Source: Bacteroidales bacterium (GTDB taxonomy: Bacteria > Bacteroidota > Bacteroidia > Bacteroidales > P3). From it: a stretch of 64,000 bases of DNA. Within the stretch, counting starts at the first letter, position 1, and every line of letters starts with the position of its first letter. The stretch lies in NCBI GenBank assembly GCA_017429685.1, contig JAFROL010000027.1, positions 1 to 64,000 of the forward strand, read 5' to 3'. The notes below the pieces were generated by a model that was not told the DNA's origin, ran no database searches, and saw nothing but the letters and a program-made list of their open reading frames with translations. The translations under genes and the position numbers were made by a program. This document shows, piece by piece, positions 1 through 7,649 of this stretch.

Positions 1-700
1 TCGGAGTAATTGCCCTCGGCTTCGGCATAATGCTGAAGGTCACTTTGCAAATTGGCCAGGTTGTTCAGCGTCCTCGCCACAGCAGGCTCGTAAGCCTCCG
101 GGCTGGCGGCGGCAAGGCGGCGGCGTATCTCCAACGCCTCGGCGTAATTGCCCTCGGCTTCGGCATAATGCTGAAGGTCACTTTGCAAATTGGCCAGGTT
201 GTTCAGCGTCATCGCCACAGCAGGCTCGTAAGCCTCCGGGCTGGCGGCGGCAAGGCGGCGGTATATCTCCAGCGCCTCGGTGTAATTGCCCTCGGCTTCG
301 GCATAACGCTGAAGGTCACTTTGCAAAGCGGCCAGGTTGTTCAGCGTATCCGCCACAGCAGGCTCGTAAGCCTCCGGGCTGGCGGCAGCAAGGCGGCAGC
401 GTATCTCCAGCGCCTCGGTGTAATTGCCCTCGGCTTCGGCATAACGCTGAAGGTTATATTGCAAGATGGCCAGGTTGTTCAGCGTATCCGCCACATCAGG
501 CTCGTAAGCCTCCGGGCTGGCGGCGGCAAGGCGGCGGTATATCTCCAACGCCTCGGTGTAATTGCCCTCGGCTTCGGCATAACGCTGAAGGTCACTTTGC
601 AAAATGGCCAGGTTGTTCAGCGTCGTCGCCACATCAGGCTCGTAAGCCTTCGGGCTGGCGACGGCAAGGCGGTATATCTCCAACGCCTCGGTGTATAGAT
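1..700 (-). repeat. 138-bp tandem repeats encoding 46-residue TPR units
   Basis: A conserved anchor (cctccgggctgg on the plus strand, ccttcg in the last unit) recurs at 95, 233, 371, 509 and 647, exactly 138 bp apart. At least five units are visible and the array continues beyond the left edge. Units differ by only a few bases, and those next to each other share the same variants. That suggests recent amplification by slippage or unequal recombination, so copy number probably varies between strains. Confidence 0.9.
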
Positions 701-1808
701 CCGCGGCATCCTTCATATGGTTAAAATCTTGCAACAATCGGGCATAGTCGAACAACAGCTCGGCCATTTTTTCATCGTCGTAGCGGATTTCGCGGGCGGT
801 GTCGACAGCCTCGTCGTAGGCGCTGCAAGCAGCAGCAAAACGTTCGGGGATGCTCTTGTCGGGGTCGGCCATAGCGTAGGTGGCCGACGAACGGAACTCT
901 TCAATTTCAAGGCGTCGACGCTCCAGATGCAGCTGATACTGGATTCGGTTACGCTCCTTGTCGCGCTTGAGGTTCTCGACATCCATCAACCTTGCGGCTT
1001 CGCCAGCCTCGCCGCGTTCGAAGAGTTCGCGGGCCTGGCGCATCCTTTCGGTGACCTGCCGGTTGGCACTGCGAGCAAACTCCATCGCCTTGTCGAGCAA
1101 GAAGTCCTGATAGCGGTCGTATTCTTCTCGCGCCAGCTTCAGCTCCGCGCTGACATCGGTCAGCTGCACAAACAGGTCGTCGCTGTCGGGATTCGATTTA
1201 TAGCGTGCGCGTATGTCGGCAAGTTGGCTCTGCAATTCAGCAACCAGCTTTTGCAGACGTCGATACTCCTTGTTAAGGCCGGCGAAGGGGACATTGTCCA
1301 AATCGACAAGAGCGCGATCCTCAACCATCACCTTGCCGCCGGACACCTTGACAAAGTCGCGACCCTCGGTGCTTTGCGACTTCTCGAACTGGAGCAAGAA
1401 TTGCAGTTTCAGCGTATCGACATTTTCGAAGCGGCAGAAGAAATGGCCGTATTTGTTTTCGAAGCCGGCCTTGAAACCGGACAGGGCCTCGCTGATTTCA
1501 TCCGAGGGTTCCTTAAAAAAGATGTACAGGTGCTGCGGATTGCGGCCAGCGCAAGTGGCCTCGTAAGCACCGCGCACCTCGTCATCGGCACTGGACGGCA
1601 GTTCGCGCCAATAGAGGCAAAGGCACATCTGGCACCCATCGACACGACGGGCGAATTCGTCGGTGTCGCCAGGAGTCCAGTTCTCGCGGACAAGTCGTAT
1701 GCTTCGCGGCTTCAACGCGTCGTTGACCTCATTTATCAGAGCGCCAAACTCCAGGAGTTCTTCGCCGAGTTCTTCGGCGGCAGCTATCATTACACGGATT
1801 TCTTTCAT
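1..1808 (-). CDS. TIR-like/DUF4062-like N-terminal domain plus coiled coil and TPR array (3' end off window)
   Basis: The gene reads leftward from the ATG at 1808 and runs off the window, with about 602 codons visible. Residues 1-145 begin MKEIRVMIAAAEELGEEL and contain CLCLYWRELP and LYIFFKEPSDE. This pattern recalls the TIR/DUF4062 'stress or conflict' fold seen at the N-terminus of many Bacteroidota TPR proteins; the fold is inferred. A charged helical, probably coiled-coil stretch follows (about 185-330), then near-identical 46-residue TPR units of the type LEIYRRLAAASPEAYEP and TLNNLAILQSDLQRYAEAE. There is no signal peptide, so it is probably cytosolic. The start is supported by a promoter just upstream. 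It may be a sensor or defence protein, but nothing here proves that. Confidence 0.75.
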   Translation of the reverse strand, partial: MKEIRVMIAAAEELGEELLEFGALINEVNDALKPRSIRLVRENWTPGDTDEFARRVDGCQMCLCLYWRELPSSADDEVRGAYEATCAGRNPQHLYIFFKEPSDEISEALSGFKAGFENKYGHFFCRFENVDTLKLQFLLQFEKSQSTEGRDFVKVSGGKVMVEDRALVDLDNVPFAGLNKEYRRLQKLVAELQSQLADIRARYKSNPDSDDLFVQLTDVSAELKLAREEYDRYQDFLLDKAMEFARSANRQVTERMRQARELFERGEAGEAARLMDVENLKRDKERNRIQYQLHLERRRLEIEEFRSSATYAMADPDKSIPERFAAACSAYDEAVDTAREIRYDDEKMAELLFDYARLLQDFNHMKDAADLYTEALEIYRLAVASPKAYEPDVATTLNNLAILQSDLQRYAEAEGNYTEALEIYRRLAAASPEAYEPDVADTLNNLAILQYNLQRYAEAEGNYTEALEIRCRLAAASPEAYEPAVADTLNNLAALQSDLQRYAEAEGNYTEALEIYRRLAAASPEAYEPAVAMTLNNLANLQSDLQHYAEAEGNYAEALEIRRRLAAASPEAYEPAVARTLNNLANLQSDLQHYAEAEGNYS

Positions 1809-1831
1809 AGTTAAAAGCATTTTTCAAAATG

Positions 1832-1862
1832 CAAAATTACGAAGAAAAACCGACACGGCAAA
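1832..1862 (-). promoter_or_regulatory. Bacteroidota-type promoter for the TIR-like/TPR gene
   Basis: On the minus strand the sequence reads TTTG (1862-1859), a 19-bp spacer, then TAATTTTG (1839-1832). This matches the Bacteroidota -33/-7 consensus TTTG-N19-21-TAnnTTTG. Transcription should begin about 15-20 nt upstream of the ATG at 1808. Confidence 0.7.
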
Positions 1863-2027
1863 ATAATAATGATTATTCGTATTTGCCACCTCGAAGCCTC
1901 GGAGAGGCTTAATCTTAATAACACCGTACAAGCGAAGCGCAGTGCGGTGAATGACAACCGGCACCTCGTGTGCGTCTCGGAGAGACGCGACATCGTATAT
2001 ACGCCAATTGCAGAGATCATTTAATAA
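1863..2027. other. Intergenic stretch, possible decayed dispersed repeat
   Basis: No gene is supported here. The stretch has small inverted motifs (gcctcggagaggc and gtctcggagagac) and a GC-rich core around 1920-1990. The ctcggagag words recall the palindromic core of the repeats near 47.7 kb. It may be a dispersed non-coding repeat, but only one copy of the full stretch is in view. Confidence 0.3.
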
Positions 2028-2056
2028 TAAAAAAAGCTCGTCGAAATTGACGAGCC
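2028..2056 (-). terminator. Rho-independent terminator after tRNA-Cys
   Basis: The minus strand has a 7-bp stem GCTCGTC/GACGAGC with a 6-nt loop (2036-2055), followed by a run of seven T. It lies just downstream of the tRNA 3' end. Confidence 0.75.
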
Positions 2057-2066
2057 TTTCTGCTTG

Positions 2067-2137
2067 AGGTCGCTTCCGGATTTGAACCGGAGTAGCAGGT
2101 TTTGCAGACCTGTGCCTAACCCCTCGGCCAAACGACC
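2067..2137 (-). tRNA. tRNA-Cys (anticodon GCA)
   Basis: The minus strand folds as a 71-nt tRNA. The acceptor stem GGTCGTT pairs with AGCGACC. The anticodon arm is CAGGT-CTGCAAA-ACCTG with anticodon GCA, and the T arm is CCGG-TTCAAAT-CCGG. The 3' CCA is not encoded. Anticodon and length both fit cysteine. It is a lone tRNA followed by its own terminator. Confidence 0.95.
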
Positions 2138-2332
2138 TTTTTTTTAACCATTAAAAAGTTTTGCAAAAATACTACTTTTTCAGAATACGACAAAATATTT
2201 TTGCCAAAATATCGGACAAAAATATTCATCGTTCTTTATCACAGACGTTTATCAGGCAAAACATTTTTTCTTTCAAAGCTGACAAACGCCGGGAAAAAGT
2301 GTTTTTTCCATTCCGATTTCAAAAAATCGGCG

Positions 2333-2340
2333 TATCTTTG
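2333..2340 (+). promoter_or_regulatory. -7 box immediately before the SpoU start codon
   Basis: TATCTTTG is a perfect TAnnTTTG match ending 5 nt before the ATG at 2346. A start site about 5-7 nt downstream would make the mRNA leaderless or nearly so. No clear TTTG -33 element was found. Confidence 0.5.
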
Positions 2341-2345
2341 CAACT

Positions 2346-3266
2346 ATGAACATCATCACCATCAACGACCTCGAACGTCCCGAACTGGATGTCTATGCGC
2401 GACTTACGGAGGCGCAGCTGCGCAACCGCCTCGAGCCAGACAAGGGCATTTTCATCGCCGAAAGCCTGAAAGTGGTGCGAATAGCACTCGAAAACGGCCT
2501 GCGCCCCCTGTCGTTCCTCGCCGAGCAGAAATACATCGACGAGCAGATTGCGCCGCTCTTTGCCCGCTTCGGGCTCGACGACGGCACGCCCGTCTACACC
2601 GGCCAGCGCGAGGTGCTGGCCCGCCTTACGGGATACGAGCTGACGCGCGGCTTCCTCTGCGCGATGCACAGGCCGCAGCTGCCCAGCGCCGAGGAGCTGT
2701 GCCGCGGACGCCGCCGCATAGCGGTAATGGACAGCGTGGTCAACTCGACCAACACCGGCGCCATCTTCCGCGCCGCCACGGCCCTGGGCATCGAGGCCCT
2801 GCTGCTCACCCCCACCTGCTGCGACCCCCTGAACCGTCGCAGCGTCCGCGTCAGTATGGGCACCGTCTTCCAGATGCCGTGGAGCTATATTGGGAAGTTA
2901 AGGGAAGTTAGAGGGAAGTTAAGGGAAGTTAGAGGGGAGTTAAGGGAAGTTAGAGGGGAGTTAAGGGAAGTTAGAGGGGAGTTAAGGGAAGTTAAGGGAC
3001 AAATGAATTATATATCCGCAATTAAGGGGTTTGGTTTCACCACCGTGGCACTGGCCCTTAGCGACAAGTCCGTCAGCATCGACGACCCTGTGCTGCAGGG
3101 CATCGACCGGATGGCGATCGTTATGGGCACCGAAGGCGACGGCCTGTCGACGGAGGTCATAGCCGCCTGCGACTACACCGCCAAGATCCCTATGCAGCGC
3201 GGTGTCGACTCGCTCAACGTGGCCGCCGCAGCCTCCGTGGCCTTCTGGCAACTCAGGGCTCTTTAG
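2346..3266 (+). CDS. TrmH/SpoU-family RNA methyltransferase with an in-frame repeat insertion
   Basis: This is a 306-residue SPOUT-class 2'-O-ribose methyltransferase, expected to modify tRNA or rRNA using SAM. The N-terminal substrate-binding part includes QLRNRLEPDKGIFIAESLKV. The knot-domain motifs follow: SVVNSTNTGAIFRAA, IVMGTEGDGL near residue 258, and PMQRGVDSLNVAAA near 285. The start fits the family N-terminus and sits right behind a -7 box. The oddity is five copies of a seven-residue unit (GELREVR-like) at about residues 183-217, between the conserved PWSYI and GFTTVALAL segments, where a short loop is expected. The exact RNA target cannot be told. Confidence 0.9.
   Translation: MNIITINDLERPELDVYARLTEAQLRNRLEPDKGIFIAESLKVVRIALENGLRPLSFLAEQKYIDEQIAPLFARFGLDDGTPVYTGQREVLARLTGYELTRGFLCAMHRPQLPSAEELCRGRRRIAVMDSVVNSTNTGAIFRAATALGIEALLLTPTCCDPLNRRSVRVSMGTVFQMPWSYIGKLREVRGKLREVRGELREVRGELREVRGELREVKGQMNYISAIKGFGFTTVALALSDKSVSIDDPVLQGIDRMAIVMGTEGDGLSTEVIAACDYTAKIPMQRGVDSLNVAAAASVAFWQLRAL
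2892..2996 (+). repeat. Five 21-bp tandem repeats inside the SpoU gene
   Basis: Five consecutive 21-bp units (2892, 2913, 2934, 2955, 2976) are each built from variants of gggaagttaa or ggggagttaa plus gggaagttaga. The 21-bp length keeps the frame and yields the heptapeptide GELREVR/GKLREVR. The purine-rich strand differs from flanking codon use, so this looks like an expanded microsatellite. Confidence 0.9.
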
Positions 3267-3397
3267 GAAGGTTAATGCAACCTCTATATAATTCGTTTAA
3301 TTCGCGTTTTGCTTGCAAAACAAATTTCTAAATATCAATTCGTTTAATTCGCGCAATTCGCCGTTTTAAAGAGGCGCCATTATATATATAAATAACA

Positions 3398-3429
3398 AAA
3401 GCGGCCCCGGCATTCGTCGGGGCCGCTTT
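3398..3429 (-). terminator. Terminator of the DPP7 gene
   Basis: A strong hairpin pairs gcggcccc (3401-3408) with ggggccgc (3419-3426), extended by AAA/TTT. On the minus strand it is followed by TTTTGTTATT. It lies 31 bp beyond the dpp7 stop codon. Confidence 0.75.
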
Positions 3430-3459
3430 CATAAGCATTGCGATTATTCTTGCGGATTG

Positions 3460-5631
3460 TTATTTCACAATCGTCATCTCGTCGATGAGGTTCTTGGCAC
3501 CGGCATATTTGTCGATGACCCAGAGGAAGTAGCGGCTGTCGAGGCAGATGCAGCGCTGCAGGTTCTCCTCGAAGTCGATGTCGCCACTCATAGCCTCGCT
3601 GTTGCCGTCGAAGGCCAGACCGATGAGGTTGCCTTCAGCGTCCATAACGGGGCTACCGCTGTTGCCGCCAGTGATGTCGTTGTTGGTGACGAAGCAGGTC
3701 ACCAGCTCGCCCTTGCTGTTGGCGTAGGGGCCGAAGTCCTTGGCAGCGTAGAGGTTCTTGAGGCGCTCAGGGACGATGAACTCGCTGTTGGTGGGGTCTT
3801 CCTTCTCGATGACGCCCTTGAGGGTGGTGTAGTAGCTGTAGGCCACAGCATCGCGGGGCTCGTAGGCCTTGACGTTGCCGTAGGTGAGGCGGATGGTCGA
3901 GTTGGCGTCGGGGCTCATCAGCTTGCGGTTCTTGTTGATCTGCAGGATACCGTCGGTGAAGTTGCGGATGCCACGCTGCAGGCCTTCGGTGCTCTCTTTG
4001 GGAATCATCGAGCGCACTTCCATATATTTTTCATAGGCACCGTTGCCGGCGATGACGACGGGGTCCTTGGCCAGTTTCTTCATATCGGGTTTCTGCATAA
4101 ACTTGTCGAAAGCCTCCTTGTTGGCGAAGACCGACTTGGCGAACATTTCGTCGACATATTTCTCGAAGTTGCCTTTGTATTTCTTGTCGGCGTTGACGAG
4201 GAATTCGGGCATAAACTTCATCTCCATATTGGCATAGACATACTGCATCAAGGCAGCGAGGACGCGCTTTTCGGTGGCCTCGTTATAGTCCTTGTAGAAC
4301 TCGGCGGCGTCGCCCTTGATGCTTTCGACGATCTGGTCCTTCATCTCGGCATACTTGGGATTGTCGAGCAGCTGGAGGGTGCGATAGACGCGCACCGACT
4401 GCATTGGCAGTTCGGGGCCGCTCAGCAGGCCTTCGGCCAGATAGGTGATGGCAGCCTGATAGGGGGCGCGGTCGGCATAGCCTTTCTTGATAAGAGGCAG
4501 GGCCTCGACATACTTCGGATCCTTGCCCTGGGCCCAGGCGCGATACTCGTCCTCGATGTCTTTCTTCAGGCCCATCGTGTTGAGGTTCTTGAGGGCCTTG
4601 TTCTGCTCGTTGCTGTATTTCCAGTAGTTGGAGCAGCTGGCATATTTGGAGGCGTATTTGATCTTGGTTTCCTGGCTGGCGGCCATTTCTTCGCGCAGGA
4701 TGTTGATTTTCACGGTGCGGATTTCGTAGCGCAGCTTGTTGGTGATGTTCATCGTCTCCTCGAGGCCGTAGCTGGTCAGGAAGTGGTCGGTGGTGCCGGG
4801 GAAACCCATAACCATAGCGAAGTCGCCGTCCTTCAGCTCGCGGTTGCTGACGGGCAGGTAGTGCTTGGGTTTCAGGGGGATGTTGGCGTCGCTATACTCG
4901 GCGGGGTTGCCGTCGGGGGCGGTGTAGATGCGGAACATCGAGAAGTCGCACGTGTGGCGCGGCCACGACCAGTTGTCGGTGTCGCCGCCAAATTTTCCCA
5001 TCGACGAAGGAGGAGCGCCGACCAGACGGACATCCTTGTAGATGACGTGGACGAAGAGGAAGAACTGGTTGCCGTTGAACATCGGCTTGACCTGGGCGTC
5101 GTAGATGGTGCCGTCGACGGCCTTCTTGGCGATGCGGTCGCTGACCTCCTTGATGGCGCGGGCGCGCTCGCTTTCGCTCATATCGTCGCTAAGGGCGGCC
5201 TTGACCTCGTCGGTGACATCTTCCATACGGACAAGGATCGATGCCGTCAGGCCAGGGTTGGGCAGTTCCTGGTCCTTGCTGTAGGCCCAGAAGCCGTCGC
5301 GCAGATAGTCGTGACCCACGGTCGAGTGCTCCTGCAGCTTGCCGTAGCCGCAGTGGTGGTTGGTCGACATAAGTCCCTGGTCGGAAATGATTTCGCCAGT
5401 GCAGAAATGCCAGAAGGGGCTGCCTTCGTTGCCAAGGCCGACAATGGCGTCCTTGATGCAGTTCTGGTTGATGCTGTAGATGTCTTCGGGAGTGAGTTTG
5501 AAACCGGCTTTCTGCATATCGGTGTAGTTCTTGCCGATAAGCGAGAGTAGCCACATACCCTCATCGGCGCGGGCGACGCCCGGCAGGGCGATGAGCAGGC
5601 CGAGGGCCAATACTAAAGATTTGATTTTCAT
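3460..5631 (-). CDS. dpp7: S46-family dipeptidyl-peptidase, DPP7 type
   Basis: This 723-residue exported serine peptidase removes dipeptides from peptide N-termini in the periplasm or at the cell surface. A signal peptide (about 1-22, ending GVARA) precedes ADEGMWLL, the usual S46 mature start. The catalytic His lies in STNHHCGYG (about 92/93) and the nucleophile is Ser658 in TGGNSGSPV. The residue 18 after that serine is Gly676 (AFDGN). In this family Gly here marks DPP7 (hydrophobic P1 preference), whereas Arg marks the Asp/Glu-specific DPP11; that comparison rests on family knowledge. The gene is monocistronic with its own promoter and terminator. A long antisense reading frame over it is an artefact. 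Confidence 0.93.
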   Translation of the reverse strand: MKIKSLVLALGLLIALPGVARADEGMWLLSLIGKNYTDMQKAGFKLTPEDIYSINQNCIKDAIVGLGNEGSPFWHFCTGEIISDQGLMSTNHHCGYGKLQEHSTVGHDYLRDGFWAYSKDQELPNPGLTASILVRMEDVTDEVKAALSDDMSESERARAIKEVSDRIAKKAVDGTIYDAQVKPMFNGNQFFLFVHVIYKDVRLVGAPPSSMGKFGGDTDNWSWPRHTCDFSMFRIYTAPDGNPAEYSDANIPLKPKHYLPVSNRELKDGDFAMVMGFPGTTDHFLTSYGLEETMNITNKLRYEIRTVKINILREEMAASQETKIKYASKYASCSNYWKYSNEQNKALKNLNTMGLKKDIEDEYRAWAQGKDPKYVEALPLIKKGYADRAPYQAAITYLAEGLLSGPELPMQSVRVYRTLQLLDNPKYAEMKDQIVESIKGDAAEFYKDYNEATEKRVLAALMQYVYANMEMKFMPEFLVNADKKYKGNFEKYVDEMFAKSVFANKEAFDKFMQKPDMKKLAKDPVVIAGNGAYEKYMEVRSMIPKESTEGLQRGIRNFTDGILQINKNRKLMSPDANSTIRLTYGNVKAYEPRDAVAYSYYTTLKGVIEKEDPTNSEFIVPERLKNLYAAKDFGPYANSKGELVTCFVTNNDITGGNSGSPVMDAEGNLIGLAFDGNSEAMSGDIDFEENLQRCICLDSRYFLWVIDKYAGAKNLIDEMTIVK

Positions 5632-5706
5632 TTTTCCTATATATTTTACGATTAATTATTTATTTTACAACAAAATATAATCTACATTCGCACAACATAG
5701 AGAGTG

Positions 5707-5740
5707 CAAATATACGATATTTTTTGGAATTAGGCGCAAA
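5707..5740 (-). promoter_or_regulatory. Promoter of dpp7
   Basis: The minus strand reads TTTG (5740-5737), a 22-bp spacer, then TATATTTG (5714-5707), a perfect -7 box. The predicted leader is about 70 nt to the ATG at 5631. Confidence 0.6.
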
Positions 5741-5766
5741 ATAATGAAAATACCGACACCTCAGTC

Positions 5767-5865
5767 GCCCGTTGTACGGTATATGTACGCTATATGTACG
5801 GTATTTGTACGCTTCGGAAGCGTACAAATACCGTACATATAGCGTACATATACCGTACAACGGGC
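5767..5865. repeat. Perfect 99-bp palindrome built from 11-bp units
   Basis: The sequence from gcccgttgtacgg to its exact reverse complement has two 49-nt arms around one central base (5816). GTAC recurs every 11 bp at 5774, 5785, 5796 and 5807, and again at 5822, 5833, 5844 and 5855. The DNA could extrude as a cruciform, and any transcript would form a very long hairpin. It lies between the divergent dpp7 and mraZ genes. No T-run follows, so it is not a normal terminator. Confidence 0.95.
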
Positions 5866-6145
5866 AAAGGAAATGGCGTAAAAGTATGGTTCACAACGTT
5901 TGGCGACGGCGCAAAACGGGCCTTGTTTCGGAGCGTGGAACAGGAAAGGGAGGCAATGGCAAAAAAATGCATCGCAAAAAAGTTATCAACAACTTGTCAC
6001 CAGCCGAGAAAAACCGTCCACGGCAACCCCGACAGGCATAAAAACAGCCCCATTTTGAACTCTTTATCAGCGTATTACAATAACTACGGATTAAAATGAA
6101 ACCTTTGGAAGAAAACTCCGTAAAAGAAGAGCGAAAAGTAAAAAA

Positions 6146-6190
6146 TTGGATTTAAAAAACATTTTTTGGAAATAATTGGTTTTTTTTGGA
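6146..6190 (+). promoter_or_regulatory. Probable MraZ operator: TTGGW direct repeats at 10-bp phase
   Basis: TTGGA/TTGGT occurs at 6146, 6166, 6176 and 6186, so successive copies sit 20, 10 and 10 bp apart. MraZ in E. coli binds direct TGGGN repeats with the same 10-bp spacing upstream of its own operon (known). The location 43 bp before the mraZ ATG fits autoregulation of the whole dcw cluster. An imperfect -7-like TACACTTTG lies at 6207-6215. Confidence 0.55.
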
Positions 6191-6232
6191 AAAAAGTTTG
6201 TATTTTTACACTTTGAAACAAATTAGGCAAAA

Positions 6233-6694
6233 ATGTCGTTATTGATTGGTATAGAGTATTGTAAGCTTGACAGCAACGGTCGTTTCAAGCTTCCAATTGC
6301 AATAAAAAAGCAATTGGAGGGCGACGACTGCCGTTTTGTCATCCGTCCAAGCATCTATGCCGAATGCCTTGAGCTGTGGACATACGCCAGTTTCGAAGCG
6401 GAAATAGCACAACTCCAAAAAGAGCTGAACCCCTACTCGATCGAAGACCGCAAGATGCTGCGCGTGCTGAGCGCCGGCAACATCGTCGAGATGGACTCGA
6501 GCGACCGCCTGGTGATTCCCGGCGAGCAGCGAGTGCGTCTGAAGGACTCGAAGGAGCTGGTGCTGCTGTCGACAGGCAAGTTTATGGAAATCTGGGACCA
6601 CGACACTTACAGCCAGCTTAACAACGAAGTCGCCGACTATGCAACGAAGGTTGACGAAAGATTAGGGAGGACAGCCAATGGACCAGAATCCTGA
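6233..6694 (+). CDS. mraZ: Transcriptional regulator MraZ
   Basis: This 153-residue protein has two SpoVT/AbrB-like half-domains, each with the DxxxR motif (DSNGR near residue 14, DSSDR near 89). MraZ forms rings that bind direct repeats and represses its own dcw operon in characterised bacteria. Gene position, first in the cell-wall/division cluster, is diagnostic. Its 3' end overlaps rsmH by 17 bp, which implies coupled translation. Length and motifs are normal for Bacteroidota. Confidence 0.96.
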   Translation: MSLLIGIEYCKLDSNGRFKLPIAIKKQLEGDDCRFVIRPSIYAECLELWTYASFEAEIAQLQKELNPYSIEDRKMLRVLSAGNIVEMDSSDRLVIPGEQRVRLKDSKELVLLSTGKFMEIWDHDTYSQLNNEVADYATKVDERLGRTANGPES

Positions 6695-7628
6695 CAACAA
6701 ACGCTTTTATCACCTTCCGGTGATGCTGGAAGAGTGTATGGAGGGGCTGAACATCCGTCCCGACGGCATCTATGTCGACGTGACGTTTGGCGGTGGCGGC
6801 CATTCGAGGGCCATCCTCGAAAGGCTCGGCGACGAAGGACGCCTCTACGCCTTCGACCGCGACGGCGACGCCTTGGACAACGGCATCGACGACCCGCGTT
6901 TTTGCCTTATCAACGAGAACTTCAAGCATCTGAAGAGCTTCCTGCGTCTGAACGGCGTGCGCCGCATCGACGGCCTGCTGGCCGACCTCGGCGTGTCGAG
7001 CCATCAGATCGACGATGGCGGACGGGGTTTCTCGACCCGGATGGACGGCCCGCTGGACCTGCGTATGGACCGCCGCGAGGGCACGACGGCCGCCGACTTG
7101 GTCAACAGCGCCGACGAAGCGGAGCTGGAACGCCTGCTGCGACTGTACGGCGAACTGCCCAACGCACGCCAGATGGCACGAGCCATCGTGAAGTGGAGAA
7201 CGGTGGAAGCGGAAAACGGAGAGGCTGGCGGAATCAGGACCACGGGCGACCTCAAGGCGGCAGTGGAGCACCTGCTGCCCCGCGGCCGCGAAAACAAGAC
7301 GCTGGCAATGCTGTTCCAGGCCCTGCGCATCGAGGTGAACGGAGAGCTCGACGCACTGAGCTCGATGCTGGAACAGGCCGTGGAGCTGCTCAACGACGGC
7401 GGAAGGCTGTGCGTGATGTCGTACCACTCGCTCGAAGACCGCCTGGTGAAGAACTTCTTCCGCACAGGCAACTTCGAGGGCGAGCTCGAGAAAGACTTCT
7501 TCGGCAACCCGCAGGTGGACCTGCGCGTGGTGACGCGCAAGCCGGTGACGGCATCGGACGAGGAACTGCAACGCAACAACCGCTCGCGCAGCGCCAAGCT
7601 CCGCGTGGCCGAGAAAATTGAAAATTAA
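6678..7628 (+). CDS. rsmH: 16S rRNA (cytosine-1402-N4)-methyltransferase RsmH
   Basis: This 316-residue SAM-dependent enzyme N4-methylates C1402 of 16S rRNA in the ribosomal P site. The SAM-binding motif DVTFGGGGHSRAIL is at about 34-47. The family blocks HQIDDGGRGFS, LDLRMDR and VMSYHSLEDRLVKNFF are present. The start codon sits inside the end of mraZ behind a GGAGG-like site. One oddity is a short insertion (EAENGEAGG) near residue 178, in a loop before the conserved TTGDL. Its DNA resembles the 7-bp ggaaaac/ggagagg repeats found elsewhere in the window. Confidence 0.96.
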   Translation: MDQNPDNKRFYHLPVMLEECMEGLNIRPDGIYVDVTFGGGGHSRAILERLGDEGRLYAFDRDGDALDNGIDDPRFCLINENFKHLKSFLRLNGVRRIDGLLADLGVSSHQIDDGGRGFSTRMDGPLDLRMDRREGTTAADLVNSADEAELERLLRLYGELPNARQMARAIVKWRTVEAENGEAGGIRTTGDLKAAVEHLLPRGRENKTLAMLFQALRIEVNGELDALSSMLEQAVELLNDGGRLCVMSYHSLEDRLVKNFFRTGNFEGELEKDFFGNPQVDLRVVTRKPVTASDEELQRNNRSRSAKLRVAEKIEN

Positions 7629-7649
7629 AATCACTTGATAATTAAAATA

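Noticed and set aside
30-698. 222-codon plus-strand repetitive ORF
   Set aside because: It is the antisense of the 138-bp TPR repeats. The minus strand gives standard TPR units, a longer protein and a promoter.
717-1814. 365-codon plus-strand ORF
   Set aside because: Antisense to the TIR-like/coiled-coil region of the minus-strand gene; no recognisable motifs or promoter.
3457-5550. 697-codon plus-strand ORF opposite dpp7
   Set aside because: It is the antisense shadow of a clear S46 peptidase with signal peptide and catalytic motifs. GC-rich codon use leaves the opposite strand open by chance.
5772-6041. Small ORFs in all frames around the 99-bp palindrome
   Set aside because: They translate the palindrome itself (the same peptide appears on both strands) and have no family features.
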